Part shown: positions 37,140-49,433 of the stretch, in pieces
Layout of the letters: each line of letters starts with the position of its first letter
How positions within the stretch are numbered: the stretch's first letter is position 1
DNA from: Bretschneidera sinensis
Lineage: Eukaryota > Streptophyta > Magnoliopsida > Brassicales > Akaniaceae
Assembly: GCA_023935145.1 (NCBI GenBank)
Contig: CM043700.1
Location: 32,039,501-32,103,500, forward strand
Direction of reading: 5' to 3'
DNA length: 64,000 nucleotides
Translations under genes and position numbers: made by a program
Notes under the pieces: model-generated
The model's input: the letters and a program-made list of their open reading frames with translations, nothing else
Told to the model about the DNA's origin: nothing
Database searches by the model: none

Positions 37140-38420
37140 CCTACAATATCTGAGAGAATACGAGTAAAAACAACTGTTGCTGGACCTCACGCGCCCATAA
37201 GGCCTAGATCACGGAAATCTTCGACACCGGACTCTACAAGGAAAGAGGTAGCTGGTTCCTCAAGCAAGTAAGCGAGGATCGAGCTTGAGGATTCACTATT
37301 TTGGAACCCTGCCATCAAAAGCAGATATACCACTGTCATTCGAAATAAGAAAATCATGATAGGTAGATTCATCGAATTCGATTATATTCATCATGCTAAT
37401 TTCGATATTTTTCCCGCTTTTAAGGTGATAAACCTAACCCTCTTTATAAAAATCCACCAAAAATATTGCCCACGCCTCATTTATTAATTCTATGCCAACC
37501 TAGTCAAACTCAGTCCTCTAGCTTTTAGATTTAAGACTAGTGTTATGGGCATAGAATTTGAGGTAAACACTTACCTCTTTGTTAATATAATGAGAATCCT
37601 TGTGGGAAGGATCTAGTGGAGTCTAGATGGATGACTAGACAATTTTGACTACGAAGAGGCATGTCAGATAGTTAGGGGAGACCCTAACTATGTTTTTTGA
37701 CCCACTACATTTCATCAGTGTAGTGACATGACCCTCGACTCAAAACTGTTCAACCTCATCGTGAGTTAGACCATCCACCATAGACTCAGGAGTCGAGGTT
37801 ATATGTCTAAGATAGACATAGTATTGATTCAGTGTCTCAAAATTGGACACCATTTCAATATTTACCCACTCTCACTCGCCAATATGATTAATTGTAAAGC
37901 ACATGACTCCAGGTGCCTCCCATACGAGATGCTAATCACCCTGATCATCCAGCACTTTAAAGTCCCCCTGCCCTCCTCCAAAGCTCAAGATATCGACCTC
38001 AAAGACATTATCAATGTCTCTTCACTGAAGAAGATAGGGTGCACGATCCAAAATGGCATGGTTCAAGCTGAGAAAAACATTTGGATCCGTGATGATGGTG
38101 ACAGTAAGGACGACGATAATAGACTTGATGATAAAGCTTCTCCCACTGCCATAGACACTGACGAGTTGGCATCTAGTCCACAACATGCTAGACATGGTGG
38201 TTTTAGTGCTGGTCAGGCTAGACACGATGACGTATTACAAGCAATAGTGAGCCTCCAAATGTTTATGCAGTCTGGATTCCAGAGCTTGAGCTTTTCCATC
38301 GACCAGATCTTCCAGATGGTGCAGACTGATATCGATCACATGTGTCACAACATCAGCACTCTTAGGGATGATTTTGAGTTACTCCGAGAGCACTCGAAAG
38401 GCTCTTTGGCAAAGATTTGA
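37140..38420 (+). pseudogene. Extra ORF of copia A downstream of pol
   Basis: Degenerate frame followed by a clean 205-codon piece (37803-38420). Readable parts include IGRFIEFDYIHHANFDIFPAF and, after breaks, a segment ending in an acidic linker and a probable coiled coil (FMQSGFQSLSFSIDQIFQMV). The first part resembles the putative plant transposon protein domain found in third ORFs of plant retroelements. SIRE-type elements often carry an ORF here, sometimes called env-like; I see no signal peptide or membrane anchor, so I do not call it an envelope. Confidence 0.55.
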
Positions 38421-39145
38421 GATCTTCTCTAGGATAGCTCTGACTCCCCTGCACGTTGAATCATCTATTTTTATCACTTGTACTTGTATTTACTCTCTTT
38501 TTGCTTTGCTCCATGGATAATTATTGCAAGAACATTTTTTTTATCATACATTCATTTGCTTGGTTTGTATCAGCTTTGTTGGACTTGAGCTCTGTGATGT
38601 ATGGCACTTTGTATATACATGATTACTTTTCACCTATTTAACTTCTAGCTCATGTATGTGCTTTACTTTTAGCTATATGGTTGCTTAGTTTGAGCTCTTC
38701 TTGCTCATATATATGCCTTAAATGTTTTAAGCTTATGTGCAAACTTCTGATTTCTACCGGGAAGTCTTTCCAACTCTGGTTAATGCGTTGTTTTTGTATA
38801 TAACTTTTTTTATGCCTTATCTTCATATCTATAATGATTAAATTGCTTATTTTTTGTGTTTACACCCCTTTTTTCTGCTGTTATCAAAACGGGGGAGAAA
38901 AATAGAAAAATCTGTGTAAACTAAGATTGAGCATAAATTTAGGGGGAGCATTGCTCCGAACATATTAACAAGTTTAAAACAATCTTGCATTTTTTGGTTG
39001 GGATTGATATTATTGTATTTGAATGCTTGCAGGTTGGTTTTTATCATAAAAACAGAGGAAACTCTGTCCAAAATTTTCAAAAAACCAACACTTAGTTTTT
39101 ATAACTGTTTTTTTTTTTTTTTTCTGTCTATAGTTTTGTCATCAT

Positions 39146-39158
39146 AAAAAAGGGCAAG
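39146..39158 (+). other. Polypurine tract of copia A
   Basis: AAAAAAGGGCAAG precedes the 3' LTR start by two bases. Confidence 0.75.
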
Positions 39159-40359
39159 ATTGTTGATCCATATTTGATTTTAATAATGAAAAAACACCAC
39201 TCAAATTGCACAAACAGTTTTATGTAAGTGTTTAAGTGGTAAAAGTATTCAGAACAGAAATAAGATACAAGAACTCAATACGTTCAGACACCAAAAGAAG
39301 ACAGAAGATCTAGAATAGACACTGAGGTAATTGAATTACATTGTAAATCTCTAATATTCAATTATTTAGCTTGATCTATGGCTCAATTTACAAAAGGCTT
39401 GGACAAAACTAAAATACAAAAATGTTTTTAAGTCAAAAAACTGTTTTGAAACATAAAAACTGGGTTTAAGGACAACCTAGTCGATTGGGTCTCTATACCA
39501 GTCGACTGGGAAAAAGGACAGTAAGTTCCCAGTCAACTGGTAATAGAACCCAGTCGACTGGTAACTTAACCCAGTCGACTAGTCCTATGACTCATTTGAC
39601 TAGTACTTTCCCTAAGCCAAAAAGTGAACATTTTTCACTTGATCCAATCAACTGGTACAAGGACCCAATTGACTGGTAATTCTAAAATATGACCGTTTGA
39701 GATACGAGACTTGAGCATTTAATGCGCTAAACCTACCAAATCAGTGTCAAACGGCCATATAAATTCATGGCTATAAAAATCTATTTCAATGAACATTTAA
39801 ACAAGGAAGATAGCACATTCAATTCATCAATATAGCTCATTAATTCTAGAAAGCTTTGAAAAATTCATTGTGAGACATTCTTCAAGCTTGTTCTTGAAAG
39901 ATAAATATTCATCATTTGTAAAAGCATTCATTGCTATCTCTCTACCATTTACTTTATAGTTAATACCATTTATTGTAAAGAGAAAGAGTTGGTGTAACTT
40001 TTAGAGAGTTTAGGATTAAACACTTCGTTATAACTTCTGTGAGGAAGAGATTGTTTGTAAGGTTTGTGCAACACCTATGAAGTTGTTCAACTAATTTTTA
40101 GTGGAATAATTCAAGGAGGTTCCTTGAAGAGAGTGGATGTAGGGTCAGAGAGATTCCGATATTGTCAAATCACTATAAATGGATTTTGCATATTCTCTTC
40201 CAACGAGGGATCCTTTTTTGATCGATTAAATAAAACAGGACATACATAATTTTGTATTTTATGATAAAAAAATATGATAGTATGCGCGTGCAAAATGTAT
40301 TGGGGTTAAAAAAAAAAAAGAATACTCGTATTTAAAGTCTTATCTATTGTGATAAAAAA

Positions 40360-40433
40360 GCGCTCTTAGTTCAGTTCGGTAGAACGTGGGTCTCCAAAAC
40401 CCAATGTCGTAGGTTCAAATCCTACAGAGCGTG
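40360..40433 (+). tRNA. trnW-CCA: Plastid-derived tRNA-Trp (CCA) in the nuclear genome
   Basis: A 74-nt cloverleaf: acceptor GCGCTCT pairs with AGAGCGT, the anticodon loop CTCCAAA gives CCA, and the T arm contains GGTTCAAATCC. It matches the chloroplast gene closely. It lies in a NUPT, lacks a plastid context and is probably not functional, although tRNA promoters are internal. Confidence 0.9.
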
Positions 40434-40557
40434 ATTCCACTCTTGTTTCTTAGGTCGAAAATGACATTGAACTCAAATAATTGAACAACAATCTGAATTT
40501 GACCTCCTGCGAATTAAAGAAAGGATGAGGTCAGTAAAAAAACGAGATGTTAATTAA

Positions 40558-40842
<285 letters not shown>

Positions 40843-41005
40843 TCATTCAATTAATTTCAAATAAGCCGTATAACTCTTTTATTTTCAAGCATATTCTTTG
40901 ATTGTGTGCTTTGATATTAAACTGTTTAAAAACTTTCAAGTTAATTAGCAAAAATGTTTTAAAACCTAATTTATCCCTCCTCTTGGGTTTGAACCTCGGT
41001 TTACA

Positions 41006-41694
41006 ATTTATATCATGATTAATATCTTCAATTTTCATAAGAGGTGAGGATGTGGTGGAATCATTCTCTTTGTAAGCCAAATAACTTTCATGCTTCTTGA
41101 GGGATTCTACAAGCTTTTCTAAGTTTTCACTTGTAAAATTCTTTGTCAAAATAATTTTCATTGATTTTACAAAGACCTAAGAAATATTCTCACAAGTTCT
41201 AGGTTAGAATAAATTTTACATATAAAAGATAGAGTTTTAACAAGCATGGTAAAACGAGTTTGCAAATAAAAAATTGATTCATTTTCATTCATTTTAAAAT
41301 GTTCTAAGTCATTAACAAGACTTTTCAATTTGAAATTCTTTTCTTACTCATTTCCTCCATGTATGACCTCCAATAAATCCCAAATTTCTTTTGCGGTCTT
41401 ACATGAGGAAATATGATCAATTTCGTTTTGATCAAGAGAACTATAAAGCATGTTCATAACTATAACATTTAGTTGAATGAATTTACAATCATTTGCATCA
41501 AGATCATTTTCATTTTCAAGAATAAAATACCTGGCATAATAATCATAAGCTTGAATAAAAAGCTTCATTTGAACTTTCCAATGGGTAAAATTTGTTCCAT
41601 GGAGAAGAGAAGGACTAGTAGGATCTCTTCCTTCTAAAAACATAGTTGCCATAGGATCAACTCTATAATATTAAGCCTAAAACAAGAGTATCTT
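41006..41694 (-). pseudogene. gag: Proximal part of copia B gag
   Basis: On the minus strand MATMFLEGRDPTSPSLLHGT, then NFTHWKVQMKLFIQAYDY...AKEIWDLLEVIHGG is the start of a copia gag (UBN2/DUF4219 type). It continues after a stop and frameshifts through FYLQTRFTMLVKTL, YSNLELVRIFLRSL and NFTSENLEKLVESLKKHE. The primer site lies just upstream at 41695-41706. It stops at 41006 where the copia A LTR begins. Confidence 0.85.
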
Positions 41695-41706
41695 GCTCTG
41701 ATACCA
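41695..41706 (-). other. Primer binding site of copia B
   Basis: GCTCTGATACCA on + is the reverse complement of the copia primer site TGGTATCAGAGC. It fixes copia B as a minus-strand element with its LTR to the right. Confidence 0.9.
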
Positions 41707-41711
41707 ATTAT

Positions 41712-43218
41712 TGGTCCAAAATATACTATGGTAATATTCAAGGGGGGTGAATTGGGTGTTAAAAAAAATTTCAATTTCTTTTTGCAATTTCAAAAATCAA
41801 AATATATGTGGAATTAAATCAAATCAATCTTTCTAAATTACTAGCACAAAAATGAGAGAGTTTATTGTTTAATATAGAAAAGATAATTGAATTATAAAAT
41901 AATTAAATAATCAATCTCATTTACTTGAATAATAAATAATAATAAGCAAGTAATTGTAAAAGTAATTAAAGGGATAGAGTTAGAGAGATGCAAACATGAT
42001 TTATAGTGATTCGGCAATATCGGAAATCCTTCCAACCTTACGTCCACTCTCTTCAAGGATCCTCTTGAAGCTTTCCACTAACCAAGCAACTTCCAGGTGT
42101 TACTTAAACAGTTACAAACAACTTACGGGTGTTGTTTCCACTGTTACAAGAATTTCTTCTTCAATTGTTTATACCCAAACACTTTCAAGAATTATACCCA
42201 CTCTTATAAACATGAGTTATAACCAACTTTTTACAAACAAGGTTGTAGGAATGAGAAGTTTGAAACAAGAGAGAGTGTATAATAAATGCTTACAACTCAG
42301 AAAGTTTCTCTCTCTAAAGCTTAAAGCTTAACAATGGCTCAAGAATAAAACTGAAAGCTTGATTCTTGCAATAAATATTTTCTATGGTGTTCAAGACGGT
42401 TGTTGAGGCTTGTAATGGTTGGTTATTTCTAGCAAAAACTCCAAACAGCCAATTTAAATACAATATAACCATTTAAGCATTAAATGCAGCTGATTTGTGC
42501 AAGATTTTATGCAAAATAGTCGTTACTGGACTTGGTGTAGTCGACTACAACAAGGTGTAGTCAGCTATAGCCTTTTTCAATGTGAGAATTAAGCAGCAAG
42601 TAGATCTTGTAGTCGACTACAGAAAAGTTTAGTCGACTACAGCTTTGATTGAAGCAAAAAAAGGATCTTGTAGTTGACTACGTATTGCTTAGTCGACTAC
42701 AGCAAGGTTTTGTGCCCTTTTGTAGACCTTGTAGTCGACTAAGTAGTGTGTAGTCGACTACAACAGATTCCGTAGTTGACTACAGAAATCTGTAGTTGGC
42801 TACATCAAGTGGTGTAGTTGGCTACAACAAAGTGTGGTTGGCTATGGTTCTCTGTAGTTGACTGTGGTCTGAAAAAAAACTTTGTTTTTGCTTAAAATCA
42901 TTTAAAAACATTTTAATTTTTGAGCCATAATCGATCTAGGAGCATAGAGAGAAATTAACAAAGAATTTAATCTTTACTAGACTAGTGATCTCTTACTTTG
43001 TTTCTAAGTCTTCAGAAATACTTCAAGGTTCCATTGATCGTGCATTACTTCTAACGTGCGTTCCTTTATCCTTAAGATCAAAATAAGACTATGATTGCAT
43101 TTTAATTGTTTTTTTTTAATTTGTTCTTTTAGAGAGCTTCTTGACTTTTAAGATTATCAACTTTGATTCACCAATTTCTACAATCTTGATCTCATTTGAG
43201 GTATAAACACTATTAACA
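41712..43218 (-). repeat. 5' LTR of copia B (about 1.5 kb)
   Basis: The inner end GGACCA lies just before the primer site. The outer end at about 43218 (TGTTAATAGTG on the minus strand) is inferred from the TG rule. It carries a block of TAGTCGACTA palindromes at about 42530-42860. The other copia B LTR and its pol are not in the window. Confidence 0.65.
42530..42860. repeat. Array of TGTAGTCGACTACA palindromes in the copia B LTR
   Basis: About ten copies of GTAGTCGACTAC or decayed forms (GTAGTTGACTAC, GTAGTTGGCTAC) at roughly 25-35-bp spacing. The core GTCGAC is the same as in copia A, but the flanks are TA/TA rather than CA/TG. Most decay is CG to TG. Confidence 0.85.
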
Positions 43219-44617
43219 ATCTGTATCGCCTAAGTAATATTCATTAATGCTTAATCAAGATTTTTGTTGCTATCAAAGTCATTCAAGGTTAACAGACACT
43301 TGGTCAATAGAAACCAAGCTTGAGTTTGGTGAACCAACTGGTCAAATATGAGTCAAAACTGGTGGTTTGTGAAGAAACTCATCTATGTTAGCAGAATTTT
43401 GAAATTCTGAGCTTGGATTTGAAACGAGCACGTTATCAAACCTTAGGAACCGGTCATGTTAGATCTAAAACTGAGTTAAAAATAGCTAAACCAAATCGTT
43501 AAAGTGGTGAACCGGTTAGTCAAACCTTGTTGAACCAATTGGTTTGAGTCAACTAATATGGCGATGACATGACGATGATATGGATCATAGGTGGCACCTA
43601 AATGGCAATAACATGCCACCTATGTGGCATCGACTAGGTGTTAACTGACCATTTACATGCTGACACGTAACTGAATTGCATCATCTTTTAAGATGCATTA
43701 AAAAATTGAGTGTCCAATGAAATTTTGATATGTGGCAAGGATATTTTTTAGAAGTAAGGAAAATCTTATTGTCCAATGAAAATCAGACATGTAGCATTGG
43801 TAGATAAGTGAAATCTGAATTATCTACTAAGAGCTTGACAAGTGGCGACAACATGTTATATTAAAAATAAGATAAAGTGTGAGTTTTCATTGAAAATAGA
43901 ACACGTACGTAGCAAAATAGTTTCTAGAGATAGTAGTAATCTTATTGTCCAATAAAAATTGGATATGTGGCGGAAATTATTTTATAGTTTTGAAAAAGAC
44001 GACTTCTTCGTGTAGCAATTTCGTCGCTGGTTTAACTGGCTGTTTTTTCGGTGGTTAGAGATCTAGTTTTGCCCTGAAAATTTGTCGGCGTGCTTGGAGG
44101 AGGATGTTGAGGCACCCTGTGGTGGTGTCGGCACCTTTTGATGGCCAGATTTTCATAGATCGTCGATCAAAGTTTATTTTCTGACAAAGATCCGGGGTGT
44201 TACAGGATGATTTTTCGACGTCCAATCTTCGTAAAATTTAGTTTACTTGTAGATCGGAGTCCAATGAAACTGGTTGTATGACTTGATCTGAACTTTGATG
44301 GTCGGATTTTGACAGATCTAATGGTCAAAATTTTGTTTTTCTGACGAACTTTAACGGTTCCAATGGAGGACTTTCCAACGTCTGATCGCCGTGAAACTTT
44401 GAAAGCATGTAGATCTAAGGATGGAGAATTTATTTCTATGTGTTGATCTGATTTTCGAATGTTAGATTTTGGCAGATCTGATTGTCAAAATTCCATTTTT
44501 TGAGAATATTTCGGTAGTGCACAAGGACTTTTATTAGATCTAATGAAAATTTTTGAGCGGCAGATCGGTGGCTCATCTATTAATGATATTTTTAGAAAAT
44601 AAATTTTTTATTGTTTT
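43219..44617 (-). other. Non-coding leader of element 3
   Basis: No gene is seen. On the + strand the phrase TTATTGTCCAATGAAAATCAGA and variants recur about three times (43700-43970), as do stretches around TTTTGACAGATCT (44150-44480). It follows the primer-site motif of element 3 and precedes copia B, so it is most likely the untranslated leader of element 3. Confidence 0.45.
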
Positions 44618-44634
44618 CCATGGACGACACCATC
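44618..44634 (-). other. Primer-site-like motif of element 3
   Basis: Minus strand GATGGTGTCGTCCATGG directly after LTR end TATCAACA. It resembles CAACA-GATTGGCGCCGTCTGTGG of element 2 with several substitutions. Confidence 0.55.
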
Positions 44635-45050
44635 TGTTGATATCGAAAATATGCTAGATGAGCTCACAGACCCCTACACAGATGAAAGACACATAAACTA
44701 GAAAGTCTCCCGAAGGTTGTGCCTCGGGGCACTCTCCTATGCCTAAGTTAGTATAGGACTTAAGGAGATAAACTAGAGAATATTTAATGTAAGTTATAAA
44801 TGTATACCTTTGATGATGAGAGCCCTATTATATAGTGTTTTAGAGTAGAATCCAATTACTAGTGTGACTGATCACTTTAGTATTGTGATAGGAATAACAT
44901 TCCCATAAATAAGATCGAAGTTATCCGTAAACTGGATTTGCTTAAATAAGAGTTTATTTGTAAACTAGAGTGACGGAGTAGTATCAAGATATTAGTGTGG
45001 AATTACTGTTATATCCTTTGACAGTTTGCGATGATTTAGACAATTTGAAT
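44635..45050 (-). repeat. Truncated 5' LTR of element 3
   Basis: The end CAACA is at 44635. The part 44807-45050 matches 25143-25360 in the same orientation, including a TATA motif (CTATATAAT, minus strand, about 44828-44838). 44635-44806 is the U5 part absent from the other copy. Sequence identity is lost past about 45050. Confidence 0.75.
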
Positions 45051-45055
45051 AGAAG

Positions 45056-45187
45056 ATTTTATGGGGTGGCAGCGAGGATAAAAATGAGGTGTGCAAGAGT
45101 AAAGCAAATGATGGGCTTTGTATAAAGCAAATGCGCACAATGAATATAGCCATGTTGGCAAAGGCGGCTTGGAGGTTTATGACAAAA
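45056..45187 (+). pseudogene. LINE reverse-transcriptase C-terminal fragment
   Basis: The + strand reads, with little clean frame left, MRTMNIAMLAKAAWRFMT, which matches the conserved block after the RT core of plant L1-type LINEs (DLRTMNLALLAKAAWR in my memory of the family). About 130 bp survive next to the truncated LTR of element 3. Confidence 0.6.
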
Positions 45188-45189
45188 TA

Positions 45190-46668
45190 GCTGAAGTTTT
45201 GATTGACTGGAAATCTGAAGACAATATCTTTTACAACTGACATATGCGGTTAATTTGTATGCAACTATTTTCATTTTTTTATGTGTAAATTTTCTTGAAT
45301 AAAGTTAAAATAAAACAGGAAGAAAGTGTGTTTAAGCAGGAGCATGTTAATTAACCACTGGTATCAAATGTCTATCTATTTCATAAACAAAACCATGAAT
45401 TCTGACCAAAATCAACACAGATTCTCACAGAATGTGTCTTAATGATGGAAGTAGAATTAAAACACTTATGATGATTAAAATATTGGGAGCTCTGTTTTCA
45501 CTTATAAATACCTTGAATGTGACAACTAAACAGGCAAAGTGCCAATTAAGTCATAAATTTCCCAATTAATTTGTAACGCATGAAGTTCGAAATTTAGTGT
45601 ATTTTAGATTGCAGAGGCTGTAACACCTATAAAAGGCATGCTATTTTTAATGAGATTTTCAATTTAATCTCCCCTTTATTTCTGAACCATCCTTACCTTA
45701 TGAGATTCACTTTTCTAGTGGTTTTATTCGTTGTATTTGGAGGAGAATATGCAATAGGTTTTGAGACTCTAATTAAGGTGTAAGCACATTACAATATATG
45801 CATACATACCAATTTAAACTCATTTTTATATGGTGTTAAGCTGTATCTTCTAATTATGGGGTTTTTTTTTTTTTATAAATCTTTATTTTCATAATGGTGT
45901 AGTTTCTAATTATGAGCCATTTTTCGTGACCAAATAGTGGTTTTGTTCATTCTTGGATTAAGTTGTGAGAATAAGGTAACTAATAGGCTTTGAATTTGAC
46001 ACTGAACAAAGTACAATATACCACCAAAGTTTTAGCAGGATGTTTAAAACTCATTTTTCTCACCAAGAGTGTTTGGCTTCAAGTTCTCCCTTTATGGTGG
46101 AGTGAAACAAACTTTATGCAGTCATCTAGCATTAACCAGTATTTGTGTCTAGCTCACGTGTGAAGACACTCACGCTGTATTTGATAAGGAGTACCAGTAC
46201 ACTATAAATACAAAATATATGCCATTTAAGATCATGTTTATCTGGTGGGTTAAGCTAAATATTCTAATTATTGGCCATTTTCATGACAAATAGTTATTAT
46301 CTTCAGCATCTCATCTATGTTTGGAGCTGCGATTGTAGTGCACACATCTTTTTTTTTTCTTTTTTTTTATATCAGTGCACTCATTTAAACTCTGTTTTTT
46401 ACTGGCAACATATTATCCATTCATTAGTCATGGAGATATTTATCTCCACTGCTAATCCCAGACAATGCAATAACAGTCAAAATCTTTTCAGTCATCTGAA
46501 AGCCACTGGCTCTATTGTGGAAAATGCTTGTCCTTCGCTTCTTGAAAGATTCTTCTTCTTGATTTTTCCATTTGGAAGGTTTGCTTTAACACCTATAAGA
46601 ACCTTTTGTATCTACATTGGAAGGTTACTGGAGACTAGTAAAAACATGAAAATCGTCAGTGCCAATTA
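45190..46668. other. Intergenic DNA without recognised genes
   Basis: Nothing coding is recognised. The open frame at 46271-46669 has no domain. Confidence 0.5.
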
Positions 46669-46673
46669 ACTTA

Positions 46674-47477
46674 TGTTGGAAATCACCTTGACAAGATGCC
46701 CAGGTGGTGATCTTCCAAACACCCAAGTCTTGAATGACTTGTAGAAAGAATTTCAGCAATCGAACACAAGAACAGAAAATCAAAGAAAGAAAGAAGACAA
46801 GTAATTTGTTGTCGAGGTTCGGCAATGTACCTACGTCCCCGTGAGTTCCTCCGAACTCTCTGCACTATCTCAATGGTTCTTACAAAGTTACAGCAATCCC
46901 CTTCAAGAATCCAAGTTCTTGAAGAACCAAGAAGAGAACGAGAAAGTGATAGACCTATTACAATGCTTTCTATCAATTCTCTACTAACCTCTCTTCTTTA
47001 CAACCAGCCTCACTACAAGAGTCCCTCTTGTGTTTATGTCTCTCACACAATTCTCTCTTGTGTTTACAATGATCTCACAATGTCACAACCTGTGTGGTTC
47101 TCTCACACACCTTTTTCACCACTTGAAATGAGGCTAAGAAACCCTTTTTATAGCCTCTTAATTCTTGGACAATCTTGTGAATCATTTTTAACCCTTTGAT
47201 CATGTTCTTCCTTTAATCTCAGCCCTTCGTCACTCTCCAAGTGATGCTGTGCATTTTGGTGTGGTGCTGCGGCGTGACCTGATGCTGTGCGCACACCTCC
47301 TGCCTGTGGGCAGAAACTTCCACAGCAGTGTGCCTGACCTTCCCATGCTTAAAATTGAAGCACACACATGTGTGCAACCTTATAACTTGCTGAACTTTGA
47401 TATCCCACAATTGTTTTGGACATTAACCAACTTTAGACCATGTTTGGATATGTTTGAAACTTAGACAAATAACAACA
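46674..47477 (-). mobile_element. Solo LTR of 804 bp
   Basis: TGTTGG...CAACA ends, flanked by ACTTA at 46669-46673 and 47478-47482. A TATA box (CTATAAAAAGG on the minus strand, about 47145-47155) and the phrase CGAGGTTCGGCAATG near its end set the minus orientation. No internal domain is left. Probably copia-derived (inference). Confidence 0.75.
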
Positions 47478-47482
47478 ACTTA

Positions 47483-48808
47483 TTTGGTAAGTCAGTTCTC
47501 ATCGCATAATAGATTTGGGGTAGAATCACATTCATATAAGAGGTTCTGGGATAGAAGAAGGGAGAGAGCTACCTCACATTGTGTCTAATAGGTTCAAAGG
47601 GTCTCCTATGAGAAAAAAAAAAACATTAAAATTTACATATTTTACATGTCATATTGTAACACCACCTGCCCATCCCTAAAAGTGTTAGTCGAAGTTGCTT
47701 TTAAGATTATGAGGTGTTACATATATACCAAGATCTCTCTCGTTGCACTACTGATGCGTGATGTGAGTAGTCACATATTTTATGAGAGAATGTTTTTTTT
47801 TTTGAGAATATGTTAGGAGAGAATTGTGGTATAAATTTATTGTGCATAATTATGGTAATATACAGATATATCAGAAATGAGGGACTGCAGGGAAGGTATC
47901 TTCCATCTTCCAAGCATAGTGTAAAAGAAGATTACATTAAGGGGAGAGATATTTAAAAGGACCATTTACTTTCTCCCAACTGAATCCAGAAACCATGGGA
48001 GATAGGGAATTCTCAAAGTCCACCCATTTTCATGGATAGCAACAAAAAAGTGATAAGATGACTTGCAGAGACTCTTATTAGCTGTCAATTTTGTCTTTTC
48101 ATCCCCTAATTTCCCATGTGATCATATGGACCACATTTTTTATATTTTCCTCATCAGTTTTGGACTCTCCTTATTGTCATCCCTGTTGAACTACAAGTGC
48201 TTGATTTCTCAACTCAGCTTCACTAGTCACTAGCCTGTTAATTAAAAGACCATTTTGAGTGGCTGAAAATCCTCAAATGTTGTATTGAAGATTGATGATA
48301 TGCGTCTTCTTTACGAACTGGAAATTTTGTGATTTCTTGGGAAACAACCATTGTGATTGACTTGAGAATCCTTTTGGCCGGGATTACAGGATGAATTAGT
48401 GCTGCAATTCATTGTCATCAATACAACAACTTCAATGACAGCAACTTCTTGATGGTTATACAAACTATGTTTGATGGTGATGCTAAAGGATAGCCTGCCA
48501 GGAATTTCCAAAAAAATAAAATAAAATAAGCAGCCAATATGATTGCCAGATTTTATCATGGGCATCTAACTGAGTCCATAGTTATGAATTTTAAGTTATT
48601 TACAAAAAATAGTAGCAAGAAATGATTAAAAATCAGTGGGATTGAGCTATTAAAATGAGACTGAAAGAGTTTCAGTTACCACTAATTGCAAATTACAGCA
48701 CTAAACTCCTTAAGAACTGGATTTTTCTGCAAATTGCAATGGCAAAAAATATCCTCACCATCAATTCTATTTAATTTGTACTAAATCAAACCAGTAGACG
48801 TGGTGAAG
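47483..48808. other. Intergenic DNA and germin-like promoter region
   Basis: No gene is recognised. 47655-47765 is a dispersed repeat with a relative at 63175-63300. The region upstream of 48809 is AT-rich with no convincing TATA box. Confidence 0.5.
47655..47765. repeat. Dispersed repeat, copy 1
   Basis: Shares an ordered set of words with 63175-63300: TGTAACA, GCCCATC, AAAAGTG, TTACATATAT, GATCTCT, GTTGC-CTAC and GATGTG. The pair suggests a common ancestral mobile repeat. Class unknown. Confidence 0.5.
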
Positions 48809-49433
48809 ATGATTCTCTCTATCTTCTTCATCTTTTCTCTCCTCATTTCTTCCTCCTATGCTGCTGTGCAAGACTTCTGCGTAGCAGACTTCACAGCTCC
48901 GGAGGGCCCTGCAGGCTACTCTTGCAAGAAGCCTGACAAGGTCACAGTGAACGATTTTGTACACTCAGGCCTTGGCCTGGCCAGGTAACACCTCAAACAT
49001 TATCAAAGCCGCTGTGACTCCAGCGTTTGCTGCACAATTTACTGGTGTAAACGGCCTTGGTATTTCCTTAGCTCGTTTAGACTTGGCCTTTGGTGGAGTT
49101 GTGCCAATGCACACACACCCTGGAGCTTCAGAAGTTCTCATTGTTGTGCAGGGGTCGATCTGTGCTGGATTCATTTCCTCTGCTAACAATGTTTACTTTA
49201 AATCTCTCTATAAAGGTATGGTTTTCCCTCAAGGGTTACTGCACTTTCAAATAAACTCGGGAAAGACTCCAGCTTTAGCATTTGTTAGTTTCGGTAGTCC
49301 AAGCCCAGGTCTCCAGGTCCTGGACTTTGCATTGTTTGAAAACAATCTGCCTCCTGAATTGGTAGAACAAACTACTTTCCTTGATGATGCGCAGGTCAAG
49401 AAGCTTAAGGGTGTTCTTGGTGGAACTGGTTAA
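48809..49433 (+). pseudogene. ABP19: Germin-like protein, ABP19/ABP20 type, with a 1-nt frameshift
   Basis: Start [18 protein letters not shown] is a signal peptide, then VQDFCVADF...SYSC-type germin N-terminus, germin box 1 with [10 protein letters not shown] (metal ligands His, His, Glu) and box 2 [13 protein letters not shown] (fourth ligand His). It ends [10 protein letters not shown]. The family are secreted cupin glycoproteins of the cell wall, some reported to bind auxin. An extra A at about 48983 breaks the frame: the first frame ends at TAA 48986-48988 after GLGLAR, and the protein continues in the next frame at [13 protein letters not shown]. Two residues before MVFPQG (usually GDV-MVF) are also missing. 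Everything else is well conserved, so this is a recent pseudogene or a sequencing error. Most relatives have no intron here. Confidence 0.9.

Noticed and set aside
40360..40433. trnW as a functional nuclear tRNA
   Set aside because: It lies in a plastid insertion with petG in the conserved plastid order, so it is most likely a passenger.
46271..47199. Frames of 132 and 124 codons around the solo LTR
   Set aside because: One is AT-rich without any motif; the other lies inside the LTR opposite its transcription direction.
48983..49433. An intron starting at CAGGTAA in the germin-like gene
   Set aside because: The protein resumes immediately after the extra base with no missing residues, and no acceptor is needed.
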